DNA from: Ruegeria halocynthiae
GTDB taxonomy: Bacteria; Pseudomonadota; Alphaproteobacteria; Rhodobacterales; Rhodobacteraceae
Length of the DNA: 64,000 nucleotides
Assembly: GCF_000743705.1 (NCBI RefSeq)
Contig: NZ_JQEZ01000002.1
Location: 727,374 to 791,373, forward strand
Reading direction: 5' to 3'
The stretch's first letter is position 1. Every line of letters begins with the position of its first letter. The notes under the pieces were generated by a model that did no database searches, was not told where the DNA came from, and was given only the letters and a program-made list of their open reading frames with translations. The translations under genes were made by a program, and so were the position numbers. Shown here piece by piece: positions 1 to 7,629 of this stretch.

Positions 1-895
1 CGGCGACCTCATTGCCAAACCCCAGCACTGCCAGCCCCCACAGGATCAGCCCCAGCGCCAGCATCCCAAGCCCCATATGCAGCGCCAGCAGTATCGGTTG
101 CCGCGCGGCCCAAACCGTGCGCCAGCGCGTCATGCGCAGGATCTGCACGATGCCCAGCGTCAGCGCCACAACCCCGGCCAAAGGGCCGGTCCCCAACGTC
201 AGGACGCTCAGCGGCAGGATCAGGGCCAGAACCATGCCCACCTTGTCCAAACGGGCAACCGAAACCGGCCAGCCAGCTTCGGGCACCCCGGCGCGTTTCA
301 TGGCGTTGCGGGTAAAGGCCGGGGTGATCCGCCCGCCCAGAATACCGATCATCGCGCATAAGGTCAGCAACCCGGCACGCAGACCGGCTTGCAGCGTGTC
401 GCTGGTGATGCCCATCCACTCCAGATGTGTCAGCAGGTTGGCCACCCAGATAAAGCACAGCAGCAGCAGGAAGATCATGTTCTGCGGTTTCGGACGACGC
501 ATAAGCTGCGATGCGATCTTGGCCGCCAGAATCGGCACAAACGCCAGATCGACGGCCGCGACCAGAACCGGTGACAGCATCCCTGAAAACCACATCGCCA
601 TCCGACCCGCCAACCACAGCCCGGCGGCCAGAGTGATAAAGCGCGCCCGCGCCTCGGGGGCGCCGGTCCAGTTTGGCACGGCGGTCAGGAAAAACCCGCC
701 CAGCGCTGCGGTCGCATAGCCGAAAATCATCTCATGCGCGTGCCACATGGGCGGCGTCATGCCGTAATCCGGGACCACATAAGGCACCGTCAGCCACACG
801 CCCCAAACCACCCCGACAAACAGGCCATAAAGCCCGGCGGACAGGAAAAAAACACGAAACCCCTCACCTAAAACGCGGGCGATGACTGTGGGCAT
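1..895 (-). CDS. nnrS: NnrS family haem/copper membrane protein (C-terminus off window)
   Basis: Translating the minus strand from the ATG at 895 gives an open frame to the window edge (298 residues, no stop), so the gene is partial at its 3' end. The product is a polytopic membrane protein. It carries family signatures such as PMWHAHEMIFGYA near residue 50, with conserved histidines, and NWTGAP near residue 75. At least seven hydrophobic segments are visible. NnrS proteins are haem- and copper-containing membrane proteins that protect cells against nitric oxide stress and usually belong to the NNR/NsrR regulon. It is divergent from nirS. An NNR-like box (950-963) lies about 55 nt upstream of the start, and GGAGAG precedes the ATG. 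Identification rests on motif recall plus context. Confidence 0.88.
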   Translation of the reverse strand, partial: MPTVIARVLGEGFRVFFLSAGLYGLFVGVVWGVWLTVPYVVPDYGMTPPMWHAHEMIFGYATAALGGFFLTAVPNWTGAPEARARFITLAAGLWLAGRMAMWFSGMLSPVLVAAVDLAFVPILAAKIASQLMRRPKPQNMIFLLLLCFIWVANLLTHLEWMGITSDTLQAGLRAGLLTLCAMIGILGGRITPAFTRNAMKRAGVPEAGWPVSVARLDKVGMVLALILPLSVLTLGTGPLAGVVALTLGIVQILRMTRWRTVWAARQPILLALHMGLGMLALGLILWGLAVLGFGNEVA

Positions 896-949
896 GGCTG
901 CTCTCCTCGGTCGTTTTTCCTGACCTAGCAAGCGATCCACGCGGGCGAC

Positions 950-963
950 TTAACCAAAATCAA
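950..963 (-). promoter_or_regulatory. FNR/NNR-type box upstream of nnrS
   Basis: TTAAC-CAAA-ATCAA (read on the plus strand) matches the Crp/Fnr-type inverted repeat TTGAC/T-N4-A/GTCAA with one mismatch in the left half. Its centre lies about 61 nt upstream of the nnrS ATG, compatible with a class II activator site at about -41.5. Assignment to NNR/DNR rather than FNR is inferred from the denitrification context. Confidence 0.6.
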
Positions 964-1056
964 AAACCCCCGGAAAATATGACCCTGAGACACAGATTTT
1001 TCCGCGATCATTTTCGACGAATTATTCAGCCGGACCGCCCAATTGCCCCGCTCGTG

Positions 1057-1070
1057 TTGACTTTGGTCAA
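1057..1070 (+). promoter_or_regulatory. NNR/DNR box upstream of nirS
   Basis: TTGAC-TTTG-GTCAA is a perfect palindrome with N4 spacing, the best site of the four in the island. The centre is about 69 nt before the nirS ATG at 1133, which would place a transcript start near 1105. NO-responsive Crp/Fnr regulators (NNR, DNR, DnrD) use sites of this form at nir, nor and nos promoters in alphaproteobacteria. Confidence 0.8.
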
Positions 1071-1132
1071 GGAGAGCCTACGCGCGATGTCCCACCCTTG
1101 GACCTGCCTCACCACGCAAATGGAGAGTGATC

Positions 1133-2809
1133 ATGTCACTTGGAATCAGCTACAACAAAACTGGCCGCGCCTTTGGGGTCGGTTTGGCGATGCTGCTGGG
1201 CAGCGTCGCTGCACCAACCTTCGCCGAAGAGCCAACATTAAGCGACGAAGCCTTTGAATCGTCCAAACAGCTCTATTTTGAACAATGCGCCGGTTGCCAC
1301 GGCGTTCTGCGCAAAGGCGCCACCGGCAAAAACCTTGAACCGCACTGGAAGAAAACCGCAGCCGACGGCACCGTGACCGAAGGCGGCACCCTGCAACTGG
1401 GCCAGGAACGTCTGGAGAAGATCATCGCCTGGGGCACCGAAGGCGGCATGAACAACTTCTCGGACATCATGTCCGAGCAGGAAATCAAGGACATGGCGAC
1501 CTACATCATGATGGATGCGCCAAAGCCGCCGGAAATGTCGCTGGAACAGATGATGGCGACCCGCAAGGTCTATGTCGAAGAAGAGGATTACCCGACCGAG
1601 CCGCTGCATGGCCGCAACTGGGAAAACTTCTTTGTCGTCATCGAACGGGACGTGGGCAAGGTGGCCGTGATCGACGGCGACACCAAAGAGGTGCTGACCC
1701 ATATCCCCACAGGCTATGCGGTGCACGTGCTGAAGGCGTCGGAACACCACGCGCTTGAAGAACCCGAAGAACCCGGCCGTTTCTGGTACACCATGGGCCG
1801 CGACGGCAAGATGACCAAGATCGACCTCTGGCAGACGCCGGACAAGATGTTGGTGTCCGAAGTCAAGATTGCCTATGACGCCCGCGACGTGGCCGTATCC
1901 GGCGACGGCAAATACGTCATCGGTGGGGGCTATTGGCCGCCGCACTTTGCTATCGTTGACGCACAGACGATGGAACCGGTCAAGGTCGTGTCCACCCGCG
2001 GCGTGAACGTGGACGGGGATTATGTGGAAGAGGCCCGCGTGGCTGCGATCTACACAACTCCGAACGAACCCACCTGGATCGTTGCGGTCAAAGAGCTGGG
2101 TCAGTTGTGGCAGGTCGATTACACCGATCTGGACAACCTGCGGATCGACAAGATCGACAGCGCCAAGTTCCTGCATGACGGGTTCTTTGATCCGACGGGC
2201 CGGTACTTCCAGATCGCCGCGAACGCGTCGAACAAGATGGTGGTCGTTGATACCGAAACCCACAAGCTTGAGGCGATGATCGACACCGCCGCCCTGCCGC
2301 ACCCCGGTCCGGGTGCCAACTGGGTTGATCCGAATTGCGGCCCGGTCGCAGGCACGACCCACCTGGGCGTCGGCACCGTGACGGTTTGGGGCAACGATCC
2401 TGAAAACCGCCCCGATGACGCCTGGAAGGTCTGCTATGAGGTGGAAACCGACGGCCCCGGCCTGTTTGTCCGGACTCACCCGAACTCGGATTACATCTGG
2501 GCGGACCAGACCAAGCACCCCGAGCCTGAGGTTCAGCAATCGGTTCAGGTCATCTCGAAAGAGACCGGCGAGATCGTGAAAACCATCCAGATTACCGAAG
2601 ACGAAGGCAGCGCCGCTGTTCACTTTGAATTCAACGCGGATGGGACCGAGGTCTGGGTGTCCAAATGGAACCTGTCGGACTCGCTGGAGCCCAACGGTCA
2701 GATCGTGATCTTCGACGCCAAGACGCTGGAAGAAATCGGTCGCATCGAAGGGCTTTATGCCCCGACCGGCAAGTTCAACGTCTACAACCGGTCGAACCAC
2801 GTCACCTGA
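1133..2809 (+). CDS. nirS: Cytochrome cd1 nitrite reductase NirS
   Basis: Periplasmic NO-forming nitrite reductase, the key enzyme of denitrification. The ATG at 1133 is chosen because GGAGAG lies 5 nt upstream; a GTG at 1127 is in frame but overlaps that ribosome site. Residues 1-32 look like a signal peptide (...APTFAEE). The c-haem site is CAGCH at residues 52-56. The C-terminal eight-bladed propeller starts near residue 165. TGYAVH (His198) corresponds to the axial d1-haem ligand of Paracoccus NirS, and FLHDG and PHPG carry the two active-site histidines. The C-terminus GKFNVYN is typical. At 558 residues the length is normal. A strong terminator follows (2831-2857), so nirS is probably transcribed alone from the NNR-box promoter. 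Confidence 0.97.
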   Translation: MSLGISYNKTGRAFGVGLAMLLGSVAAPTFAEEPTLSDEAFESSKQLYFEQCAGCHGVLRKGATGKNLEPHWKKTAADGTVTEGGTLQLGQERLEKIIAWGTEGGMNNFSDIMSEQEIKDMATYIMMDAPKPPEMSLEQMMATRKVYVEEEDYPTEPLHGRNWENFFVVIERDVGKVAVIDGDTKEVLTHIPTGYAVHVLKASEHHALEEPEEPGRFWYTMGRDGKMTKIDLWQTPDKMLVSEVKIAYDARDVAVSGDGKYVIGGGYWPPHFAIVDAQTMEPVKVVSTRGVNVDGDYVEEARVAAIYTTPNEPTWIVAVKELGQLWQVDYTDLDNLRIDKIDSAKFLHDGFFDPTGRYFQIAANASNKMVVVDTETHKLEAMIDTAALPHPGPGANWVDPNCGPVAGTTHLGVGTVTVWGNDPENRPDDAWKVCYEVETDGPGLFVRTHPNSDYIWADQTKHPEPEVQQSVQVISKETGEIVKTIQITEDEGSAAVHFEFNADGTEVWVSKWNLSDSLEPNGQIVIFDAKTLEEIGRIEGLYAPTGKFNVYNRSNHVT

Positions 2810-2830
2810 CGGATTCGCGACCAACACCGG

Positions 2831-2857
2831 AAAGGGCGGGCCCCTCGCCCGCCCTTT
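2831..2857 (+). terminator. Rho-independent terminator after nirS
   Basis: An 11-bp perfect stem (AAAGGGCGGGC with its complement ending in GCCCTTT) closes a 5-nt loop. It begins 21 nt after the nirS stop and is followed by a modest T-rich run. It separates nirS from the downstream cytochrome gene, although readthrough is possible. Confidence 0.8.
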
Positions 2858-2933
2858 CCTCGTTTAAGCGATCAGCGACATTCACCGGCCTGTCACCCGA
2901 GGCCAGACAAGACAGCCAAAACGGAGCCCGGAT

Positions 2934-4721
2934 ATGACCCAGTCCGAACCGGATAAGAAAAAACCAATCTGGCGCCGGTATTTCCTGTGGGGAATGCCCG
3001 TGGCCGGTATTGCCGTGGCCTTTGCCGCCGGCATCGTCTTCTGGGGTGGGTTCAACACCGCCATGGAAGCCACCAACACCAAGGATTTCTGTATCTCGTG
3101 CCACGAGATGCGCGATTTCGTATACGAGGAATACACCGGCACGATCCATGACGTGAACCGGTCAGGCGTGGGCGCGGTTTGCTCCGACTGTCACGTGCCC
3201 AAAGACTGGACCCATAAGATCATCCGCAAGATCAAGGCGTCGAAAGAGCTGTATGGCAAAATGGTCGGCACCATCAACACACGCGAAAAGTTCGAAGCCA
3301 AGCGTGTGCATCTGGCGATGAACGAGTGGGAACGGATGAAATCCTCGGACTCGCGCGAGTGCCGCAACTGCCACGATTTCGAATCGATGATGCCAGAGTT
3401 TCAGAAGCCCCGCGCACGTCAGCAGCACCTGAACGCGATGAAAGTGGGCCAGACCTGTATCGACTGTCACAAGGGGATCGCGCATTCGGACGCCCGCGAC
3501 CGGGCCGACGAAGAGTATCTGGAAGAACTCGAAGCGCCGAACCCAGACTTCATCCGCCCGGTTCCGCCGGAATACCTGGCCAGCCTTGCAAAAATCGAAG
3601 CCAAAGAGGCCGCCGTGGCCGAGGCTGAGAAAGCTGCCAAGCAGACCCAGCAAGAGGCTGTACAGACCCAGATCGCAGCCGCTGTTGACGCAGCCGTTGC
3701 CGAAGAACGCGCCAAGGCAAATGGTGAAGACGCCGCAGCACCCGCAGGCGGGGGCAGCGGTGTCGGCGGCGATATCGACTGGAACGCCGTTGCCGGCGCG
3801 GATCTGAAACTGTTCTACCCCGGTCAGGCCTCGTTTGAATGGGTGCAGAACGGCAAGTTCCATGGCGGCGCCCGCCCGCTGACCAAGGGCGGTGATCAAT
3901 GCACCACCTGCCACGCCAAGGAACTGGATGCGATTGGCAACAAGATCGTTGCGGGCGGAGAGCTGGAGCCCACGCCGATCCCCGGAAAACGCGGTGTGAT
4001 CGACGCGACAGTTCAGGCGGCCCATGACGATGAAAACCTGTATGTCCGCCTGCAATGGCCGGATGCGGGCCACAACCCAGCGCCCTTTGTCGATGGGGGC
4101 AAGATGGATCCCGACAATCAGATCAAGGTTGCCATGATGATCACCGGCACCGGCATTGAGCTGGGCGAACAGGTGGGTTGCTGGGCCTCGTGCCACGCCG
4201 ACAACACCTATATGCCCTTCGCGCCCGAAGGTGACGCGATTGCCGCCAATGGTGATTTCACCAGCCGCATGACCGCACCGGGTACAGTGACCAAATACAT
4301 CAGCGAAAGCCGCACAGATGTTGAGGTCAAAGGCCGTCGTGGCAAGGCGTTGGGCGGATGGGACAAGCTGCAGGCCGCCGAGCAGATCGAGCAATATCTG
4401 ACCGATGGCACCTATCTGGACCTGATGCGGGTGTATGCCGATGGCAGCGCAACAAATGGCTATCTGCTGGAACAGCGCGTGGTCAACGACGGCGAGATCG
4501 CCGCTTCGGCCAATCTGTCGGGTGGTATGTGGACCGTGGTCTTTGCCCGCCCGCTGAATTCCGGCGCGCCCGGCGATGTGCCGCTGGAACCCGGCCAGAC
4601 CTATACGGTGGGCTTTGCCATCCACGATGACTTTGCCGCCGCACGGTTCCACCATGTGACGCTGAACACCAGCCTTGCGTTGGATGACGACGCGGCCGCA
4701 ATCAACGTGGTGAAACAGTAA
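2934..4721 (+). CDS. NapC/NirT-type tetrahaem cytochrome fused to a C-terminal haem domain
   Basis: A 595-residue membrane-anchored multihaem cytochrome. One hydrophobic helix lies at residues 16-40 after a basic start. The NapC/NirT-type tetrahaem domain has CISCH (53-57), CSDCH (83-87), CRNCH (143-147) and CIDCH (175-179). Residues 215-262 form an Ala/Glu/Gln-rich, coiled-coil-like linker, followed by a Gly-rich stretch. The second domain (about 290-595) has CTTCH (323-327) and CWASCH (416-421, a CX3CH site). It resembles the haem-binding domain of ethylbenzene dehydrogenase gamma subunits and cytochrome c-552-like proteins. NapC/NirT proteins oxidise quinol, so this one could feed electrons to NirS without the bc1 complex; that role is inferred from context. 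NirT-like proteins are normally about 200 residues, so the C-terminal extension is notable. Terminators lie on both sides. Confidence 0.85.
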   Translation: MTQSEPDKKKPIWRRYFLWGMPVAGIAVAFAAGIVFWGGFNTAMEATNTKDFCISCHEMRDFVYEEYTGTIHDVNRSGVGAVCSDCHVPKDWTHKIIRKIKASKELYGKMVGTINTREKFEAKRVHLAMNEWERMKSSDSRECRNCHDFESMMPEFQKPRARQQHLNAMKVGQTCIDCHKGIAHSDARDRADEEYLEELEAPNPDFIRPVPPEYLASLAKIEAKEAAVAEAEKAAKQTQQEAVQTQIAAAVDAAVAEERAKANGEDAAAPAGGGSGVGGDIDWNAVAGADLKLFYPGQASFEWVQNGKFHGGARPLTKGGDQCTTCHAKELDAIGNKIVAGGELEPTPIPGKRGVIDATVQAAHDDENLYVRLQWPDAGHNPAPFVDGGKMDPDNQIKVAMMITGTGIELGEQVGCWASCHADNTYMPFAPEGDAIAANGDFTSRMTAPGTVTKYISESRTDVEVKGRRGKALGGWDKLQAAEQIEQYLTDGTYLDLMRVYADGSATNGYLLEQRVVNDGEIAASANLSGGMWTVVFARPLNSGAPGDVPLEPGQTYTVGFAIHDDFAAARFHHVTLNTSLALDDDAAAINVVKQ

Positions 4722-4726
4722 CAGAC

Positions 4727-4757
4727 GGGGCCGGATGATCCGGCCCCTTCTCTTTTG
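4727..4757 (+). terminator. Rho-independent terminator after the multihaem cytochrome
   Basis: GGGGCCGGA pairs perfectly with TCCGGCCCC around a 3-nt loop (4727-4747). The hairpin is followed by TTCTCTTTT and begins 5 nt after the stop codon. Confidence 0.85.
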
Positions 4758-4774
4758 GAAAGGAGACATGGACG

Positions 4775-5176
4775 ATGAAACCCCACCGCCTTCTTCCCGC
4801 GCTGCTGCTTCTGGCAGCGCCCGCCTGGTCGGATGAGGCCGCCGCCATCTGCGCCGAAGCCCAGACGCGTTATGTTGAGCTGTTCGGTCAACCTTCATCC
4901 GGCGTCGAGGATGCCGAGGTTGTACTGATGTACAAATACAACTTCTGCCCGGCGGAACTGACGGTCAAAGCAGGCACAACGGTGCGCTGGGTGAATGTGG
5001 ACAAACGCACCAGCCACTCGGTCCTGTTGAAGGACGGCAGCGCCCCCGAAAGCGACCGTTTGTTCCCTGAGGAAACGGTCGATCTGACCTTCCTGACCCC
5101 CGGGCCGCAGGATTACCTGTGCGGCCCACATTGGGAGACACAGAACATGATCGGAATGATCACCGTGGAACCCTGA
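4775..5176 (+). CDS. Exported type I copper protein (cupredoxin)
   Basis: A 133-residue protein with a short signal peptide (residues 1-19, ending APAWS-D) and a plastocyanin-like fold. The candidate type I copper ligands are His81 (TSHSV), Cys116 and His119 (YLCGPH), and Met125 or Met128. The usual spacing in pseudoazurin and plastocyanin is CX2HX4M. Here the first Met is at HX5M, so the axial ligand is uncertain. AGGAG lies upstream of the ATG at 4775. Pseudoazurin and cytochromes donate electrons to NirS and NosZ in relatives, so a periplasmic electron-carrier role fits. The gene is bracketed by two strong hairpins, which suggests its own expression level. Confidence 0.82.
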   Translation: MKPHRLLPALLLLAAPAWSDEAAAICAEAQTRYVELFGQPSSGVEDAEVVLMYKYNFCPAELTVKAGTTVRWVNVDKRTSHSVLLKDGSAPESDRLFPEETVDLTFLTPGPQDYLCGPHWETQNMIGMITVEP

Positions 5177-5204
5177 GGCCGGGGCGGATTCACACGCAAA
5201 ATCA

Positions 5205-5235
5205 AAGGAGCGCGGGCGCAAATCCCGCGCTCCTT
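5205..5235 (+). terminator. Rho-independent terminator after the cupredoxin gene
   Basis: AAGGAGCGCGGG pairs with CCCGCGCTCCTT around a 7-nt loop (12-bp stem). The last two bases of the stem are also the first two of the NNR-like box at 5234-5247, so terminator and activator site overlap. Confidence 0.78.
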
Positions 5236-5247
5236 AACTTATGTCAA
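5234..5247 (+). promoter_or_regulatory. NNR/DNR-type box upstream of the nirE operon
   Basis: TTAAC-TTAT-GTCAA differs from the TTGAC-N4-GTCAA palindrome at one position. Its centre is about 139 nt before the nirE start, so a transcript start near 5282 would leave a leader of about 100 nt. It probably drives the d1-haem biosynthesis operon. Confidence 0.7.
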
Positions 5248-5379
5248 GGAGGTTGGTTTTCGATTGCGTCACCCTGCGCTCATGACACGCCCGGTTCACC
5301 CAACAACGTCCCCAGTTCGCGCGTGGGCGCTGCCGGAAGGCCCGGGTTCAGAAGACATTCAGAACAAGCGAGTGTGCAC

Positions 5380-6141
5380 ATGAGCGGTAAGGTTTTTCTG
5401 ATTGGCGCCGGCCCCGGAGACCCCGAGCTGATGACCCTGCGCGCCCTGCGTATGCTGCAAGAGGCCGACGTGGTGGTTTATGACCGACTGGTCTCGGACG
5501 ATATCCTTGCCCTGCATACCGACGGTGCGCAGCTGATACCCGTTGGCAAAGCCCCCAAATGCCATACGGTTCCGCAGGACCGCATCAATGGGATTTTGCT
5601 GGAACAGGCCCGCGCCGGGCACACCGTTGCGCGGCTGAAGGGTGGCGACCCGATGATCTTTGGCCGCGGCTCGGAAGAGGCGGCCTATCTGATGGCCCAC
5701 GGCGTTATGGTCGAATATGCACCGGGCATCACGGCGGCGCAGGGGGCGTCCTGTTCTACCGGCGTGCCGCTGACCCATCGCGGGCTTGCAACCTCGGTCC
5801 AATATGTCACCGGACACCGGCAGGCGGATAAGGTGCTGGATCTGGATTGGAAACGGCTGGCCGATCCGGATTCGACGCTGGTTGTCTATATGGGGGTGGC
5901 CAATATCGGCCAGATCGCCATGGGTCTGATGACCGAGAACCTGCCCGGCTCCACCCCTGTTCTGGCCGTTGGCAAAGCCACCACCCCGCACGAACGCCGC
6001 CTGATCTCGCGGCTGGACCAACTTGCGACGGATGTGCGCGCGGCGGATCTGAAAGCGCCGACACTGTTCATCATTGGTCAGGTGGTATCGCTTTATGCGC
6101 AACGCTCCGTGACTGAGCTGTTGGAGCAGGCCCATGGCTAG
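5380..6141 (+). CDS. nirE: Uroporphyrinogen-III C-methyltransferase NirE
   Basis: S-adenosylmethionine-dependent methyltransferase that converts uroporphyrinogen III to precorrin-2, the first committed step of haem d1 synthesis. The start MSGKVFLIGAGPGDPEL gives 253 residues, usual for SUMT proteins, with the N-terminal GAGPGDPELMT loop. GGDPMIFGRGSEE is the second family signature and TPVLAVG-like segments follow. A GTG lies two codons upstream and would add only V-H. The frame is open well upstream, but that part lacks family similarity. NirE lacks the siroheme-synthase N-terminal domain of CysG. It heads an operon in which almost every junction overlaps. Confidence 0.94.
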   Translation: MSGKVFLIGAGPGDPELMTLRALRMLQEADVVVYDRLVSDDILALHTDGAQLIPVGKAPKCHTVPQDRINGILLEQARAGHTVARLKGGDPMIFGRGSEEAAYLMAHGVMVEYAPGITAAQGASCSTGVPLTHRGLATSVQYVTGHRQADKVLDLDWKRLADPDSTLVVYMGVANIGQIAMGLMTENLPGSTPVLAVGKATTPHERRLISRLDQLATDVRAADLKAPTLFIIGQVVSLYAQRSVTELLEQAHG

Positions 6142-6484
6142 CGCCGCACAAAGGAACGGCGGACTTCCGGGCTGGACGGCGCGCGCTGTTCTTACGACCG
6201 CCGTGCTTGTCGCCACCTCGGCCCTTGCCGCTGACGCAATCGACCCAGGCGCCCTGAAACGGCTTGTCCATCAGGATTGCGGCTCGTGCCACGGGCTGTC
6301 GTTGAAGGGCGGGCTTGGCCCCGATCTGCGGTCTGAGACCCTGAAACACTATGACCCCGACGTCCTGACCGGCGTCATTCTTGACGGCATTCCCGACACC
6401 GCGATGCCGCCCTGGCGGCCTCTGATTACCGAAGAAGAGGCCGAATGGATCGCCCGATACCTGCTGGAACCGGAGGCACAATGA
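6134..6484 (+). CDS. nirC: Periplasmic monohaem cytochrome c NirC (c55x)
   Basis: A 116-residue small c-type cytochrome with an N-terminal hydrophobic export segment (residues 15-33, ending ALAA). One haem site, CGSCH, lies near residue 52, and the pattern DTAMPPW supplies the axial methionine. NirC proteins can donate electrons to NirS and are implicated in d1-haem maturation. It overlaps nirE by 8 nt and shares ATGA with nirF, so translation is coupled. Size and position match nirC of Paracoccus clusters. Confidence 0.9.
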   Translation: MASAAQRNGGLPGWTARAVLTTAVLVATSALAADAIDPGALKRLVHQDCGSCHGLSLKGGLGPDLRSETLKHYDPDVLTGVILDGIPDTAMPPWRPLITEEEAEWIARYLLEPEAQ

Positions 6485-7626
6485 AACATCTTCTGCTTGG
6501 CCTTGCAGCCGCCCTGATGATGACCACCGCACAGGCCGAACCCACCGCCACCGGTGATCTGGGTCTGGTGATCGAACGCGCCAACGGCTCGGTCCTGCTG
6601 GTGGACCAATCCGACCGGGCCGCGTTGGCGCGGATCGAAGGGCTGGGCGATCTGTCCCATGCGTCGCTGGTGTATTCGCCCGATGAACGCTTTGCCTATG
6701 TGTTCGGGCGCGATGGCGGGCTGACCAAGGTCGACATCGTCACCCGCCAGATCGTGAACCGTGTCGTGCAGGCGGGCAACGCTATTGGCGGCGCAATCTC
6801 GGATGACGGCAGGCTGGTTGCGGTGTCGAATTATGAACCCGGTGGCGTGCGTGTGTTCGATGCAGATACGCTGGAAATGGTCGCCGACATCCCCACCGGC
6901 AGCAAAACCATCGGTCTGGTCGACGCGCCGGGCCGCCGGTTTGTGTTTACCATGTGGGACACGGGCGAAACCTGGATCGCCGATTTCGCCTCGGGCGATC
7001 CCGAGATCACCAAAATCCCAGACATGGGCAAAAACCCCTATGACGCGCTGATCACCGCCAATGGCCGCACCTATATCACCGGCCTGTTCGGCGAGGACGG
7101 ACTGACCGCGCTGGACCTGTGGGCCGACACGCCCGAACCCATCCGCGTGCTGCCCAACTATGGGCGCGGGCAGGAGGAAATGCCGGTCTACAAGATGCCC
7201 CATCTGGAAGGCTGGGCGCTGACCGGGAGCGAATTCGTCCTGCCCGCCGTTGGTCACCCGCAGGTTCTGTGGATCGACGCCGGCACACTGACCGAGACCG
7301 GGCGCACCCAAACCCACGGCCAGCCGGTCTTTGCCATGGCGCGGCCAGACGGGCGGCAGGTCTGGGTGAATTTCGCCCACCCGCTGAACGATACGATTCA
7401 GGTGATCGACAGCGTCAGCAAGCAGATCATCCATGAATTCAAACCGGGCCCGGCGGTGCTGCATATGGAGTTCACGCCACGCGGGCATGAGGTCTGGATC
7501 AGCGTGCGCGATGCCAACAAGGTCATGGTCTACGACACGCACACCTTCGAAAAACTGCGCGAGATCGAGGCCGACAGCCCATCCGGCATCTTCTTCACCG
7601 CACGCGCGCACAGAACGGGGCTGTAA
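6481..7626 (+). CDS. nirF: Haem d1 biosynthesis protein NirF
   Basis: A 381-residue protein from the ATG at 6481 (GGAGG 8 nt upstream, ATGA overlap with nirC). A frame open further upstream, running back into nirC, is ignored. A signal peptide is visible at residues 1-19 (TTAQA-E), so the protein is periplasmic. It is a beta-propeller homologous to the d1 domain of NirS but has no c-haem site. His60 in GDLSHAS probably corresponds to the conserved His required for d1 synthesis in Paracoccus NirF. NirF acts late, on a periplasmic d1 precursor, with NirN. No lipobox is seen. Confidence 0.93.
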   Translation: MKHLLLGLAAALMMTTAQAEPTATGDLGLVIERANGSVLLVDQSDRAALARIEGLGDLSHASLVYSPDERFAYVFGRDGGLTKVDIVTRQIVNRVVQAGNAIGGAISDDGRLVAVSNYEPGGVRVFDADTLEMVADIPTGSKTIGLVDAPGRRFVFTMWDTGETWIADFASGDPEITKIPDMGKNPYDALITANGRTYITGLFGEDGLTALDLWADTPEPIRVLPNYGRGQEEMPVYKMPHLEGWALTGSEFVLPAVGHPQVLWIDAGTLTETGRTQTHGQPVFAMARPDGRQVWVNFAHPLNDTIQVIDSVSKQIIHEFKPGPAVLHMEFTPRGHEVWISVRDANKVMVYDTHTFEKLREIEADSPSGIFFTARAHRTGL

Positions 7627-7629
7627 CCG

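Noticed and set aside
12..719. Plus-strand open frame of 235 codons at the left edge.
   Set aside because: It is the shadow of nnrS on the minus strand, which carries clear family motifs and membrane helices.
1238..2827. Long minus-strand frame (529 codons) opposite nirS.
   Set aside because: High-GC antisense frame with His/Val/Gly-rich non-protein-like sequence; nirS is unambiguous.
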